The notes: a model not told the origin generated them from the letters alone. A stretch of 21,815 nucleotides of DNA from Acidiferrobacterales bacterium (GCA_015492195.1 WGFP01000067.1:1-21815); one strand, 5' to 3'; numbered from the stretch's first letter, positions 1 to 7,871 are shown. A program made the numbers and translations.

Positions 1-2
1 CC

Positions 3-2075
3 GACCTGGTGTTGCCGGCCACGACGATGTTCGAGATTGAGTCCTACATGACCTATGGTCCTATCTTCCGTGTGCGGGAGCGTCTCATCGAACCGGTGGG
101 CGAGGCGCGCAACGATTATCGGATCATGGCCGAGCTGGCGCGGCGACTGGGGTACGGGCATTTATACCCCCAGTCGGAAGAAGCGCTGCTGCGGCACGTG
201 TTGCAAGGATCGGGCTTCACCCTGGAGCAGGTGCGGGAACAGGGCGGTACGGTGCAGATCCCCGTCCCCATGATGGAATATAAAAAATGGGAGAAGGGCG
301 GCCTGCGGCCGGACGGCAAGCCCGGTTTCGACACGCCTTCGGGCAAGTTCGAGATCGCCTCCGGCGTCCTGGCCGATTACGGCTACGAGCCCCTGCCCAA
401 GTACACCGAGCCGGTGGAAGGCCCGGTCGCCAGCCCCGAGCTGGGAGAAAAGTTTCCTTTGGTGTTCAATTCCGGGGCCCGGCCCCACACCGACTTTCGT
501 TCCCAGCACCATGGGATCAAGGGGCTGGTGAAGGATAACCCCGAGCCCACGGTGGAGTTGAACCGTGCCGATGCCGCGGCCCGGGGCATCGAGACCGGCG
601 ACCGGGTCGAGATCCGGACGCCGCGGGGGGCGGTGAGCTTCCGCGCCCGGGTCACCGACGACATCGTGCCGGGCGCCGTCGAGGTCAACATGGGCGGCGG
701 CGGGCCCGTGGGCCCCAAGGCCTGGCAAGAGGCCAATGTGAACGAGCTCACCGACCTGGGTAATTACGACGAAATCTCAGGGTTTCCCGTGTACAAAGCC
801 CTGCTCTGCGAGGTGGTAAAACGGGAGGCGGGCACGGCCCGGGCCCGCGCATCAGCCGCCAAGGTGACCGGCGCCTGCGGCGCCCGGCCGTTGAAGCCGC
901 AAACGGCCGCACCCAGACAGCACGTCTATCTCGACAACAACGCCACCACCGTGGTGGACCCGGACGTGCACGCCGCCATGGCGCCTTACCTCGAACAGGT
1001 GCACGGCAATCCCTCCAGCCTCCATGCCCTGGGCAAGCAGGCGCATGAGGCGGTGGAACAGGCCCGCCGCCGGGTGGCGCGCTTACTCAACACCAAGCCG
1101 CGGCGCATTATTTTTACCGGCGGTGGTTCGGAGGCGGATAACCTGGCCATTAAAGGTATTGCCTTCGCTCGACGCGCGGAAGGCAACCATATTATTACCA
1201 CGCAGGTGGAACACCCCGCTTGCCTTGGCGCCTGCCGGTTTCTCCAGGGTCAGGGTTTTCGCGTGACCTACCTGGAGGTGGATAGCAACGGTTGGCTCGA
1301 CCCGGCCGTCCTGGACGCGGCGCTGACCGACGACACCATCCTGGTTTCCATCATGGCGGCCAACAACGAAGTGGGCACCATCATGCCCATCGCAGCGTTG
1401 TGTCGTGTGGCGCATGCGCGCGGCGTGTTGTTCCACACCGATGCGGTGCAGGCCGTCGGCAAGACCCCGGTGGACGTGGAGGAACTCGGTGTGGATCTCC
1501 TGAGCCTGTCCGGCCACAAATTCCATGGGCCCAAAGGCATCGGCGCTTTATATATCCGCAAAGGTGTTGAGATTGAATCCTTGATTCATGGCGGCAAGCA
1601 AGAGCAGGGGGTGCGGGCCGGTACCGAGAACGTGGCCGCCATCGCCGGCCTGGGACAGGCGGCGGAACTCGCGCGGACCGGGCTTCAGGACATGGAGCGG
1701 GTGCGGGGCCTGCGCGACCGGCTGCAGGCGGGCATCGAACAATTGATCCCCGATGCCCGGCTCAATGGTCATCCCGCCGAGCGTCTGCCCAACACGCTTA
1801 ATATGACCCTGCCGGGACTGCGCGGCGAGTCGTTGGTGGTGGCCCTGGATCAGAAAGGCATTGCGTTGTCGTCGGGTTCGGCCTGCAAGTCCGGTTCGCC
1901 CGATCCGTCCCACGCCTTGATGGCCATGGGCATGAGCGCCGAGGACGCCCATTGCGCCGTGCGCCTGTCGCTTTCCAACAGGACCACGGAGCAGGATATC
2001 GAACAGGCACTTGCGGCGCTGGCACAAGTGCTGGAAGAGATGAAAACCACGGTGCGGTTTTTGCCGTGTAAATAG
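3..2075 (+). CDS. Molybdopterin oxidoreductase (C-terminal part) fused to NifS/IscS-type cysteine desulfurase; 5' truncated by window edge
   Basis: The frame is already open at position 3 and reads DLVLPATTMFE, a motif from inside DMSO-reductase-family molybdoenzymes, so the true start lies upstream of the window. Counting from position 3, residues 1 to about 273 are the C-terminal part of a bis-MGD enzyme, including the FDTPSGKFEI segment and a molydopterin-dinucleotide-binding domain. Residues 274-306 form an Ala/Arg-rich linker. Residues 307-690 are a full class V aminotransferase-fold cysteine desulfurase: YLDNNATT near its start, PLP lysine K506 in SGHKFHGPKG, and catalytic C628 in SSGSACKSGSPDPSH, a NifS-like active-site loop. 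The second domain would take sulfur from cysteine as a persulfide. IscS is known to supply sulfur through FdhD to the Mo cofactor of formate dehydrogenase, so dedicated cofactor sulfuration is a reasonable inference. No plausible internal start with a ribosome site was found at the junction. The substrate of the molybdoenzyme cannot be told from this half. Confidence 0.9.
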   Translation, partial: DLVLPATTMFEIESYMTYGPIFRVRERLIEPVGEARNDYRIMAELARRLGYGHLYPQSEEALLRHVLQGSGFTLEQVREQGGTVQIPVPMMEYKKWEKGGLRPDGKPGFDTPSGKFEIASGVLADYGYEPLPKYTEPVEGPVASPELGEKFPLVFNSGARPHTDFRSQHHGIKGLVKDNPEPTVELNRADAAARGIETGDRVEIRTPRGAVSFRARVTDDIVPGAVEVNMGGGGPVGPKAWQEANVNELTDLGNYDEISGFPVYKALLCEVVKREAGTARARASAAKVTGACGARPLKPQTAAPRQHVYLDNNATTVVDPDVHAAMAPYLEQVHGNPSSLHALGKQAHEAVEQARRRVARLLNTKPRRIIFTGGGSEADNLAIKGIAFARRAEGNHIITTQVEHPACLGACRFLQGQGFRVTYLEVDSNGWLDPAVLDAALTDDTILVSIMAANNEVGTIMPIAALCRVAHARGVLFHTDAVQAVGKTPVDVEELGVDLLSLSGHKFHGPKGIGALYIRKGVEIESLIHGGKQEQGVRAGTENVAAIAGLGQAAELARTGLQDMERVRGLRDRLQAGIEQLIPDARLNGHPAERLPNTLNMTLPGLRGESLVVALDQKGIALSSGSACKSGSPDPSHALMAMGMSAEDAHCAVRLSLSNRTTEQDIEQALAALAQVLEEMKTTVRFLPCK

Positions 2076-2136
2076 AAAGTAAAAGTATAGGTGCGGCTGC
2101 GCCTTAGAATGCAGAGGCCGAGCCCGGGCTTTGCGA

Positions 2137-2439
2137 TTATTGCATCTGGGATTGTTTTATATAATATCTCGCGCGCCTCACCTTATCGATGCAATTCGGC
2201 CATTTTTCGAATTGTTGCTGGACCTTGGCGGCGGTCAACAGGCTGGCGGCCTTCGACCAGGCGACGGTACCGCTGAATCCCTTTGCTTCGGCAAGGTTTA
2301 ATTCCCGGTAAGCCACTTTCAGGCCTTTACTGCATTTGACATCCATGCCGTTGGCCGGTCTGGCGGCGCAACCGGCAGCCGAGAGGACAAAAGGCATAAG
2401 AACAATAATAAAGGCTAAAATCTTGAATCGGCGCATCAT
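2137..2439 (-). CDS. Small putative outer-membrane lipoprotein, unknown function
   Basis: The product is 100 residues with a basic start (MMRRFK), a hydrophobic core and a lipobox-like end, SAAGC, placing the lipidated cysteine at residue 24. The residue after it is Ala, not Asp, which favours the outer membrane. The mature part is short and ends in a basic, probably helical segment (KVRRARYYIKQSQ). An AGGATGG stretch lies upstream of the start on the minus strand. It converges on the fusion gene, with 61 bp between the stop codons, and is divergent from the threonine ammonia-lyase gene. I recognise no functional domain. Confidence 0.75.
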   Translation of the reverse strand: MMRRFKILAFIIVLMPFVLSAAGCAARPANGMDVKCSKGLKVAYRELNLAEAKGFSGTVAWSKAASLLTAAKVQQQFEKWPNCIDKVRRARYYIKQSQMQ

Positions 2440-2543
2440 GCTGTTCCATCCTGTCTGGGTGGTTCAAAAAATAATTTTATTGGATTATTCAGTATAAGAG
2501 TAGATTAATTTTCTTACCCGCGCGCCTTCCTGAATATTTTTAA

Positions 2544-2587
2544 GTTGCCGGATTGGGATACCCGATGGCAGAATAGCGAAGCGGCGG
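2544..2587 (+). repeat. Dispersed intergenic repeat, copy A (short form)
   Basis: This copy contains GGCAGAATAGCGAAGCGGCG, shared with one or two changes by copies near 3921 and 4783. It lies in the divergent spacer just upstream of the threonine ammonia-lyase gene. It has the 5' part of the element (TTGCCGG, then CCCGATGGCA) but lacks the 3' hairpin half seen in the other two copies. Confidence 0.7.
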
Positions 2588-2627
2588 AAAAAATTATCAT
2601 CCTTTACCTACATACCTTTTTACGTAA

Positions 2628-3863
2628 ATGACCATCAATAGTGAGGATATCTTCGCCGCGCGTCAGCGTATCGCCGACGGCGTTTCCGTGACACCATGCA
2701 CAGAATCGATTCCGCTTTCCGAACTTTGTCGATGCCGGATCTTCTGCAAACTCGACTATCTTCAGCGAACCGGCAGTTTTAAGGAACGTGGCGCGCGTAA
2801 TGCGCTGGAATTATTGGATGAGGAGCAACGCACGCGCGGGGTAATCGCGGCCTCGGCAGGCAACCATGCGCTGGGTTTGGCGTATCACGGGGGATTACTC
2901 AAGATTCCAGTCACGGTGGTCATGCCCCGATTCTCACCGTTGATCAAAGTATCGACCTGTCAAAAGCTCGGCGCCAATGTCATCCAGCAGGGTGATACGT
3001 TTATCGACGCCAGAAACTACGCCGATGAATACGCACGTGAACACAAGCTGACTTATATTCACGGGTTTGACAACGCTGCGATCATCGCAGGCCAGGGCAC
3101 GATGGGATTGGAGATCCTGGATCAAGTGCCGGATGTCGATGCGATTGTGGTACCGGTCGGCGGCGGCGGCCTGATCGCGGGCATTGCCCTGGCGGTCAAA
3201 TCGCAACGTCCCGAGGTGCAGGTGATCGGTGTCGAAGCCGAACATTCGGCGAGCTTTCGCGCGGCGCTGGATCATGGCCGACCGGTCAAAATCGAGACCC
3301 GACCGACTCTTGCCGATGGTTTGGCGGTTGGTAAGGTGGGTGACTTGCCGTTTGAAATTGCGCGCCGGCACGTCGATAAGGTTCTTGCGGTCAATGAATC
3401 GTCGCTGGCGCTGGCCATCGTCAGGCTGATTGAACTGGAAAAAAGCGTGGTCGAAGGGGCGGCAGCGGCCCCGTTGGCTGCTTTTCTGAGCGGTCAGTTA
3501 CCCGAGTTGGCGGGTAAACGGGTTGTTCTGACCTTGTGCGGGGGGAATATTGATCTCACGATCCTGGATCGGGTTATCGAACTCGGGCTGGTGGCTGACG
3601 GTCGCCTGTGCCGATTCACGGCCATCATCAGTGATCGACCGGGCGGGCTCGCGAAGCTGGCAAAGCTGATCGCGTCGATGGGCGCAAGCATTAAGGACAT
3701 TGCGCACGATCGGACATTCTCCGGGCCGGATGTTACGGCTGTGCGTGCAATTTGCGTGGTGGAGACGATTAATTACGAACACATTCAGCGCCTGATGACC
3801 ACTATTCGGGATGCGGGTATACAGGTGATTCCGGACGGCAGCGTGGATCCGCGTGCCAATTGA
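2628..3863 (+). CDS. ilvA: Threonine ammonia-lyase (threonine dehydratase) with C-terminal ACT domain
   Basis: This PLP enzyme deaminates L-threonine to 2-oxobutanoate, the first step toward isoleucine, or serves threonine catabolism. The 411-residue product has the fold-type II PLP lysine K52 in TGSFKERGARN, the substrate loop SAGNH (77-80), the phosphate-binding loop GGGGLIAG (178-185) and CGGN (304-307). An ACT domain spans about residues 329-400. One ACT domain and this length match the medium form of the family rather than the roughly 510-residue IlvA with paired regulatory domains, so allosteric control by an amino acid is likely. The ATG was chosen because the N-terminus fits the family; no good Shine-Dalgarno is visible before it. 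It stands alone between repeat copies A and B, with no other isoleucine genes nearby, so biosynthetic versus catabolic use is open. Confidence 0.92.
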   Translation: MTINSEDIFAARQRIADGVSVTPCTESIPLSELCRCRIFCKLDYLQRTGSFKERGARNALELLDEEQRTRGVIAASAGNHALGLAYHGGLLKIPVTVVMPRFSPLIKVSTCQKLGANVIQQGDTFIDARNYADEYAREHKLTYIHGFDNAAIIAGQGTMGLEILDQVPDVDAIVVPVGGGGLIAGIALAVKSQRPEVQVIGVEAEHSASFRAALDHGRPVKIETRPTLADGLAVGKVGDLPFEIARRHVDKVLAVNESSLALAIVRLIELEKSVVEGAAAAPLAAFLSGQLPELAGKRVVLTLCGGNIDLTILDRVIELGLVADGRLCRFTAIISDRPGGLAKLAKLIASMGASIKDIAHDRTFSGPDVTAVRAICVVETINYEHIQRLMTTIRDAGIQVIPDGSVDPRAN

Positions 3864-3920
3864 CCACGCTGTTGCGACACAGACAAATCGGTATCGTCCC
3901 GCGTCGCATCCAACTCAGCA

Positions 3921-3987
3921 TATCCGGTGGCAAAATAGCGAAGCGGCGGTTTGTGGGACGGCAATCCAAGGGGTTACCGCTGTACTC
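3921..3987 (+). repeat. Dispersed intergenic repeat, copy B
   Basis: The copy runs from TATCCGGTGGCAAAATAGCG through AAGCGGCGG to GGGGTTACCGCTGTACTCA. It aligns with copy C over its whole length. The 3' half could form an imperfect hairpin (CGGCAAT with TTACCG, one mismatch). It lies in the 204-bp spacer between the threonine ammonia-lyase and YIP1 genes. No coding sequence is supported here. Confidence 0.7.
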
Positions 3988-4067
3988 AGGGCGTGTTGTG
4001 TTGGAGCAGCGTGGGATATTTGCGCTGACGGCAAGTCTTTCTATGAAAATAAGATAAGGAGAAAAAA

Positions 4068-4733
4068 ATGACAGACCAATCAAGAGTGGATTTTTCTGCA
4101 ATACCGAATCAGGTCATCAAAGTTGTCACAAACCCAGTCGGTTTCTATCGGGACATGCCAAGGAGCGGCGGGTTTATCGAACCGTTGGTATTTCTGGTGG
4201 TGATGGCGGTGTTTGCGGGTGTGCTGACCGCCGTGCTTTCGCTCGTTGGTTTCGGTATGGCGGGCATGATGTTCGCGGGTTTTGCGGCGATTATAATTTT
4301 TCCGATCATGGTGGTGATCGTCAGTTTTATCGGCGCCCTGATTTTTTACCTTATATGGTTGGTTATGGGTTCCAAGGAATCCTATGAAACCGCCTATCGT
4401 TGTATCGCTTACATTTCGGCGATATACCCGATCACGGTCATACTCGGTGTCGTCCCTTATCTAGGGGGTATTCTCGGCACCGCTTGGGCGTTCTATCTGA
4501 TTATTACGGCGAGTATTCAGGTGCACAAGATCAAGGCGAACCTGGCCTACATTGTTTTCGGCATACTTGGCGCCCTGATCATTATTATGCAGGCCAGCGG
4601 CGAGTATGCGGCGCGCAACTTCCAGTACAACATGGGACGGGTCAGCGGAAACATGGAGAGAATGACCCCGGAAGAGGCCGGTGAGGCTGTCGGCAAGTTT
4701 CTAAAAGGGCTCGAACAGTCGCAGAAGAAGTAA
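4068..4733 (+). CDS. YIP1-family integral membrane protein
   Basis: The product is 221 residues with a soluble N-terminus carrying the typical family entry (VVTNPVGFYRDMPRSGGFIEPLVFLV). About five hydrophobic segments follow between residues 40 and 175, then a charged tail (EEAGEAVGKFLKGLEQSQKK). Bacterial YIP1-domain proteins are inner-membrane proteins of mostly unknown role. A clear AAGGAG at 4056-4061 sits 6 nt before the ATG, which fixes the start. A terminator follows at 4751-4780, so this looks like a single-gene unit. It is flanked on both sides by copies of the dispersed repeat. Confidence 0.85.
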   Translation: MTDQSRVDFSAIPNQVIKVVTNPVGFYRDMPRSGGFIEPLVFLVVMAVFAGVLTAVLSLVGFGMAGMMFAGFAAIIIFPIMVVIVSFIGALIFYLIWLVMGSKESYETAYRCIAYISAIYPITVILGVVPYLGGILGTAWAFYLIITASIQVHKIKANLAYIVFGILGALIIIMQASGEYAARNFQYNMGRVSGNMERMTPEEAGEAVGKFLKGLEQSQKK

Positions 4734-4750
4734 CTCAGGTAATAGCGGAT

Positions 4751-4780
4751 TCCGGGCCCAGAGCGCCCCCGGATGTTTTT
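4751..4780 (+). terminator. Rho-independent terminator after the YIP1 gene
   Basis: The stem is TCCGGG (4751-4756) with CCCGGA (4768-4773), with an 11-nt loop, followed by TGTTTTT. It begins 18 nt after the YIP1 stop codon. Confidence 0.65.
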
Positions 4781-4782
4781 GG

Positions 4783-4863
4783 GTTGCCGGGTCGGAATGC
4801 CCGGGGCAGAATAGCGGAGCGGCGCCTTCGGGGCGGCGATTCATGGGGTTATCGCCGTGCCCA
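4783..4863 (+). repeat. Dispersed intergenic repeat, copy C (fullest copy)
   Basis: It starts at GTTGCCGGGTCGGAATGCCC, continues with GGGCAGAATAGCGGAGCGGC and ends with a hairpin: CGGCGAT (4834-4840), a 10-nt loop, then ATCGCCG (4851-4857). It has a second, 5' hairpin (GCCGGG with GCCCGG). The two-hairpin layout and the copies at 2544 and 3921 suggest a REP- or MITE-like element. Confidence 0.72.
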
Positions 4864-5036
4864 AATCATAGGGAAACGGCGTGACCGGCGGAACGGAATT
4901 CCCATCCCTTCCAGAGTGGGTGATTCAACGGCCGGTCAATCTGGGGAAAGGTTATGTAAATGGGGTCAACGTTCACCAAAGCAATACAGACGTGATTTTG
5001 ATCGATACGCAATACTGGAAACAAAGGAGAATATTA

Positions 5037-5756
5037 ATGAAGAAACTCGTTTTGTTGGTTCTGTCCTTCATGGTGGTAAATATTCCCGCCATCGGTCCGG
5101 CGGCGGCCGCCAAAAACCGACCGGTGGTGGCCGTTGCTGAATTTAAGAATGCCGCTTACGCCTATTGGTGGCGTACGGGTGTCGGTTGGGAACTGGCGGA
5201 CATGCTGACCAATGAACTGGCGGCGACCGGTAAATTTGACATGGTGGAGCGCAGCAAACTGAGCCACGTCCTGCGGGAACAGGATTTGGGGGCGTCCGGG
5301 CGAGTCAGCCAGCAGACCGCTGCACGGATTGGGAAGCTTACCGGCGCGCAGTATTTGGTAATGGGTAAAGTTACGAGCTTCGAGCGCGACGTCCAAGGGT
5401 CGGGGGGCGGACTCAGCTTCAAGGGCATCAGTCTCGGCGGCAAGAAAGAAAGTGCCTATATCGCCGTCGATCTGCGCGTCGTTGACACGACGACGGGCCG
5501 AATCGAACACGTACGGACCGTCGAGGCCCGGACCTCGGGCGGCGGGCTTAAGGTTGGCGTTTATAGAGGAGGATTTAGCGGAAGCCTTGGACAACATGCC
5601 AAAACCCCCACGGGCAAGGCGATCCGCGCGGTTTTGGTGGAGGCCTCGGATTACCTGGCCTGCGTCATGGTCTATAAGGATGATTGCATTGACGAATACG
5701 GAGCCAAGGAGAAACGGCGCCGGGACCGGACGAAGGACTCCATCGAATTGGATTAA
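5037..5756 (+). CDS. Secreted CsgG-family protein
   Basis: The start was placed at the ATG at 5037, which has AGGAG at 5025-5029. It gives a 239-residue protein with a clean signal peptide (MKKLVLLVLSFMVVNIPAIG, then Ala-rich to about residue 25). A longer in-frame reading from 4881 would bury that signal. The body has the CsgG/FlgT-like pattern: VVAVAEFKN, GWELADMLTNELAATGKFDMVERSKL, IGKLTGAQYLVMGKVTSFE and a late DLRVVDTTTGRI. CsgG proteins build outer-membrane pores or assemble surface structures. Here no cysteine follows the signal peptide, so it is not a lipoprotein like CsgG itself, and no other curli or flagellar genes are present. The mature C-terminus is very charged (EKRRRDRTKD). 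The family assignment is fairly firm; the role is unknown. Confidence 0.85.
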   Translation: MKKLVLLVLSFMVVNIPAIGPAAAAKNRPVVAVAEFKNAAYAYWWRTGVGWELADMLTNELAATGKFDMVERSKLSHVLREQDLGASGRVSQQTAARIGKLTGAQYLVMGKVTSFERDVQGSGGGLSFKGISLGGKKESAYIAVDLRVVDTTTGRIEHVRTVEARTSGGGLKVGVYRGGFSGSLGQHAKTPTGKAIRAVLVEASDYLACVMVYKDDCIDEYGAKEKRRRDRTKDSIELD

Positions 5757-5796
5757 TAATTAAAAGATCATAACGCGGGTATTCTGGCATTTAGAT

Positions 5797-5829
5797 CGCC
5801 CTCGGCGTGTCTTGCGCCGGGGGCGTTTT
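5797..5829 (+). terminator. Rho-independent terminator after the CsgG-like gene
   Basis: CGCCCTCGGCG (5797-5807) pairs with CGCCGGGGGCG (5815-5825) over 11 bp with one G-U pair and a 7-nt loop, followed by TTTT. It ends the CsgG-like transcript 40 nt after the stop and lies directly against the end of fabB on the other strand. The T-run exists only in the plus direction. Confidence 0.85.
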
Positions 5830-5830
5830 G

Positions 5831-7048
5831 CTAATCGTTGAAACGTTGAAACACCAGGCAGGCGTTGGCACCCCCGAAGCCGAAGCTGTTGGACATCACG
5901 GTGTTTAGCTCGGCGTTGTCGATGCGCTTGCGGGCGATCGGCATGTCGGCCGCCGCGGGATCGATCGTTTCGATGTTAACCGACTCGCACACAAAATTTT
6001 CTTTCATCATTAACAGCGAGTAGATGGCCTCATTTACGCCGGCCGCCCCCAGCGCATGGCCGGTGAGCGACTTGGTGGAGTTGATGGTGGGAATCTTGTC
6101 GCCGAATACTTTGCGAATGGCCTCCAACTCGCGGGTGTCGCCGAGCGGCGTACTCGTGCCGTGGGCGTTGATGTAATCCACAGGTCCGTCCACGGTGGCC
6201 AAGGCCTGCTCCATGCAGCGCACGGCGCCCTCGCCGGAGGGCTGCACCATATCGTGGCCGTCCGAGGTGGCGCCGTAGCCCACCAGTTCGGCGTAGATCT
6301 TGGCGCCGCGGGCCCTGGCATGTTCCAGTTCTTCCAGCACCACTACGCCGCCGCCGCCCGCGATCACGAAGCCGTCGCGGTTCACGTCGTAGGCCCGGGA
6401 CGCCTTGTCCGGGGTGGCGTTGTACTTGGAGGAAAGCGCCCCCATCGCGTCGAACAGCACCGACATGGTCCAGTGGACCTCTTCGCCGCCGCCGGCGAAT
6501 ATCATGTCCTGCTTGCCTATCTGGATCAGCTCGCAGGCGTTGCCGATGCAGTGGGCGCTGGTGGCGCAGGCCGAACTGATGGAATAGCACACGCCCTTGA
6601 TCTTGTAGGCGGTTCCCAAACAGGCGGAGGTGGTGCTTCCCATGGTACGCGGCACCATGAACGGCCCCACCTTGCGCAGGCCCTTGGTGCGGAGCATGTC
6701 GGCCGCCAGGACCGTGTTCTCCGTCGACGCCCCCCCCGAGCCCGTGATCAATCCCGTGCGCGGATTGGAAATTTGTGCCTGCTCCAGCCCGGCGTCCTCG
6801 ATGGCCTCCGCCATGGCCAGGTAATTAAACGCGGCGGCGTCGCCCATGAAGCGCCGCAGCTTGCGATCGATCAAGTTCTCGACGTCGATGTTTACCGCGC
6901 CGTGCACGTGACTCCGGAATCCCAGGTCCGCGTACTTCCGGCTGAAAGAAATACCGGAGCGGCCCTCCCTGAGAGATTCCAGCACTTCTTGTTTGTTATT
7001 GCCGATGCTGGAGACGATCCCCAGGCCGGTAACCACCACACGCTTCAC
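5831..7048 (-). CDS. fabB: 3-oxoacyl-[acyl-carrier-protein] synthase I
   Basis: This condensing enzyme elongates unsaturated acyl-ACP made by FabA in anaerobic unsaturated fatty acid synthesis. The 405-residue product follows E. coli FabB almost end to end: MKRVVVTGLGIVSSIGNN at the start, catalytic C161 in SISSACATSAH, H296 in HGTSTPLGD, K326 and H331 in the second histidine motif (GHALGAAG), and the NSFGFGGANA end. The start is a GTG (7046-7048), preceded by GGAAGG on the minus strand (7054-7059). It begins 11 nt after fabA stops, so the two are co-transcribed and probably translationally linked. The FabB-specific N-terminus and the fabA partner separate it from FabF. Confidence 0.96.
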   Translation of the reverse strand: MKRVVVTGLGIVSSIGNNKQEVLESLREGRSGISFSRKYADLGFRSHVHGAVNIDVENLIDRKLRRFMGDAAAFNYLAMAEAIEDAGLEQAQISNPRTGLITGSGGASTENTVLAADMLRTKGLRKVGPFMVPRTMGSTTSACLGTAYKIKGVCYSISSACATSAHCIGNACELIQIGKQDMIFAGGGEEVHWTMSVLFDAMGALSSKYNATPDKASRAYDVNRDGFVIAGGGGVVVLEELEHARARGAKIYAELVGYGATSDGHDMVQPSGEGAVRCMEQALATVDGPVDYINAHGTSTPLGDTRELEAIRKVFGDKIPTINSTKSLTGHALGAAGVNEAIYSLLMMKENFVCESVNIETIDPAAADMPIARKRIDNAELNTVMSNSFGFGGANACLVFQRFND

Positions 7049-7059
7049 GCCCGCCTTCC

Positions 7060-7599
7060 TCAGAAATTTTCAGTAGAAGTAAACAAACCCACGCGCAGAT
7101 CCGTCGCGAAATAGATTTCCCTACCATCCACCTCCATGACCGCATCGGCGATACCCATTACGAGCTTGCGCATGATCAGGCGTTTGATATCGATACGGTA
7201 AGACACCAGCTTGTTGTCCGGCGTCACTTGGCCGATGAACTTGATTTCGCCGGCGCCAAGCGCCCGGCCTCTGCCCGGTCCGCCCATCCAGCCGAGATAG
7301 AAGCCCACCAGTTGCCACATGGCATCCACCCCCAGGCAGCCGGGCATGACCGGATCTCCCTGAAAGTGGCAGTCGAAAAACCACAACTCCGGTTTGATGT
7401 CCAGCTCCGCGATGATTTCGCCCTTGCCGAACGCACCGCCGGTTTCGGTAATGGTGATGATGCGATCACACATCAACATGGGGGGAAGCGGCAACTGGGC
7501 GTTGCCGGCGCCGAACAACTCACCCCGCCCACAGGCGAGCAACTCTTCACGGGTATAGCTGTTTTGTTTTTGTTTCAATGCGTTATTAACTGGTTTCAT
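7060..7599 (-). CDS. fabA: 3-hydroxydecanoyl-[ACP] dehydratase/isomerase
   Basis: FabA dehydrates 3-hydroxydecanoyl-ACP and isomerises trans-2- to cis-3-decenoyl-ACP, the branch point to unsaturated fatty acids. The 179-residue product has catalytic H78 in FFDCHFQGDPVMPGCLG and D92 in GVDAMWQL, the hot-dog fold pair of bifunctional FabA (E. coli H70 and D84). It is a few residues longer at the N-terminus than the E. coli protein. The conserved SYTREELLACGRGELFG stretch requires a start at or near this ATG; the Shine-Dalgarno is weak. It is the first gene of the fabA-fabB operon; a promoter candidate lies at 7680-7709. Confidence 0.96.
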   Translation of the reverse strand: MKPVNNALKQKQNSYTREELLACGRGELFGAGNAQLPLPPMLMCDRIITITETGGAFGKGEIIAELDIKPELWFFDCHFQGDPVMPGCLGVDAMWQLVGFYLGWMGGPGRGRALGAGEIKFIGQVTPDNKLVSYRIDIKRLIMRKLVMGIADAVMEVDGREIYFATDLRVGLFTSTENF

Positions 7600-7679
7600 C
7601 GACGGTAATTCAAGGCCTTGTCCCGCGGATATTGCACGTCCCCTTCTTTTTTTAATCCGGTACGCGGGAAAATTCTCTC

Positions 7680-7709
7680 TTTATATCCTTATTCCTTGCC
7701 CCCCGGCAA
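7680..7709 (-). promoter_or_regulatory. Sigma-70-like promoter for fabA-fabB
   Basis: On the minus strand, TTGCCG (7704-7709) and TATAAA (7680-7685) are separated by 18 bp. The -10 matches the consensus at five of six positions and the -35 at four. The predicted leader is about 70 nt. Confidence 0.5.
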
Positions 7710-7710
7710 G
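7695..7710. promoter_or_regulatory. Inverted repeat overlapping the fabA -35 element
   Basis: CTTGCC-CCCC-GGCAAG is a perfect 6-bp inverted repeat that covers the -35 hexamer of the fabA promoter candidate, a position expected of a repressor site. It does not match the FadR, FabR or DesT operators as I recall them. It could also be chance in a C-rich stretch. Confidence 0.3.
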
Positions 7711-7846
7711 TCGAAATCCCCCGGGGCGGCCGCCGACGGGGCAACCAGACTGCCTGGCCATACGCCGGAGACGGGACAGAGATACCCCAAATATGGCGCA
7801 AGGCGTGATCTCCGTATCGGTTTGTGCTTCAAGCATTCGCGCACAC

Positions 7847-7871
7847 CCATGGTCGTTGATCGTGACCATGG
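7847..7871. promoter_or_regulatory. Inverted repeat in the divergent spacer
   Basis: CCATGGTC (7847-7854) and GACCATGG (7864-7871) are perfect 8-bp arms around a 9-nt centre (GTTGATCGT). The size and symmetry fit a dimeric regulator site between two divergent genes. There is no T-run, so it is not a terminator. The regulator is unknown. Confidence 0.35.

Larger units (their letters stand above)
4734..5036 (+). other. 303-bp spacer between the YIP1 and CsgG-like genes
   Basis: The spacer holds the YIP1 terminator (4751-4780), repeat copy C (4783-4863) and about 170 bp of leader before the CsgG-like gene. Reading frames crossing it run through the repeat and have no convincing start, so I do not call a gene. 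I see no clear sigma-70 promoter in it. Confidence 0.6.

Noticed and set aside
816..930. Separate start for the cysteine desulfurase inside the linker
   Set aside because: GGGAGG at 823-828 is not followed at a proper distance by an in-frame start codon, and the GTG at 864 has no ribosome site.
4881..5036. Extended N-terminus for the CsgG-like protein
   Set aside because: The ATG at 5037 has a good ribosome site and begins a standard signal peptide, which the longer form would bury internally.
6056..7114. 352-codon plus-strand open frame opposite fabB
   Set aside because: It mirrors fabB codons, has no ribosome site and resembles no family.
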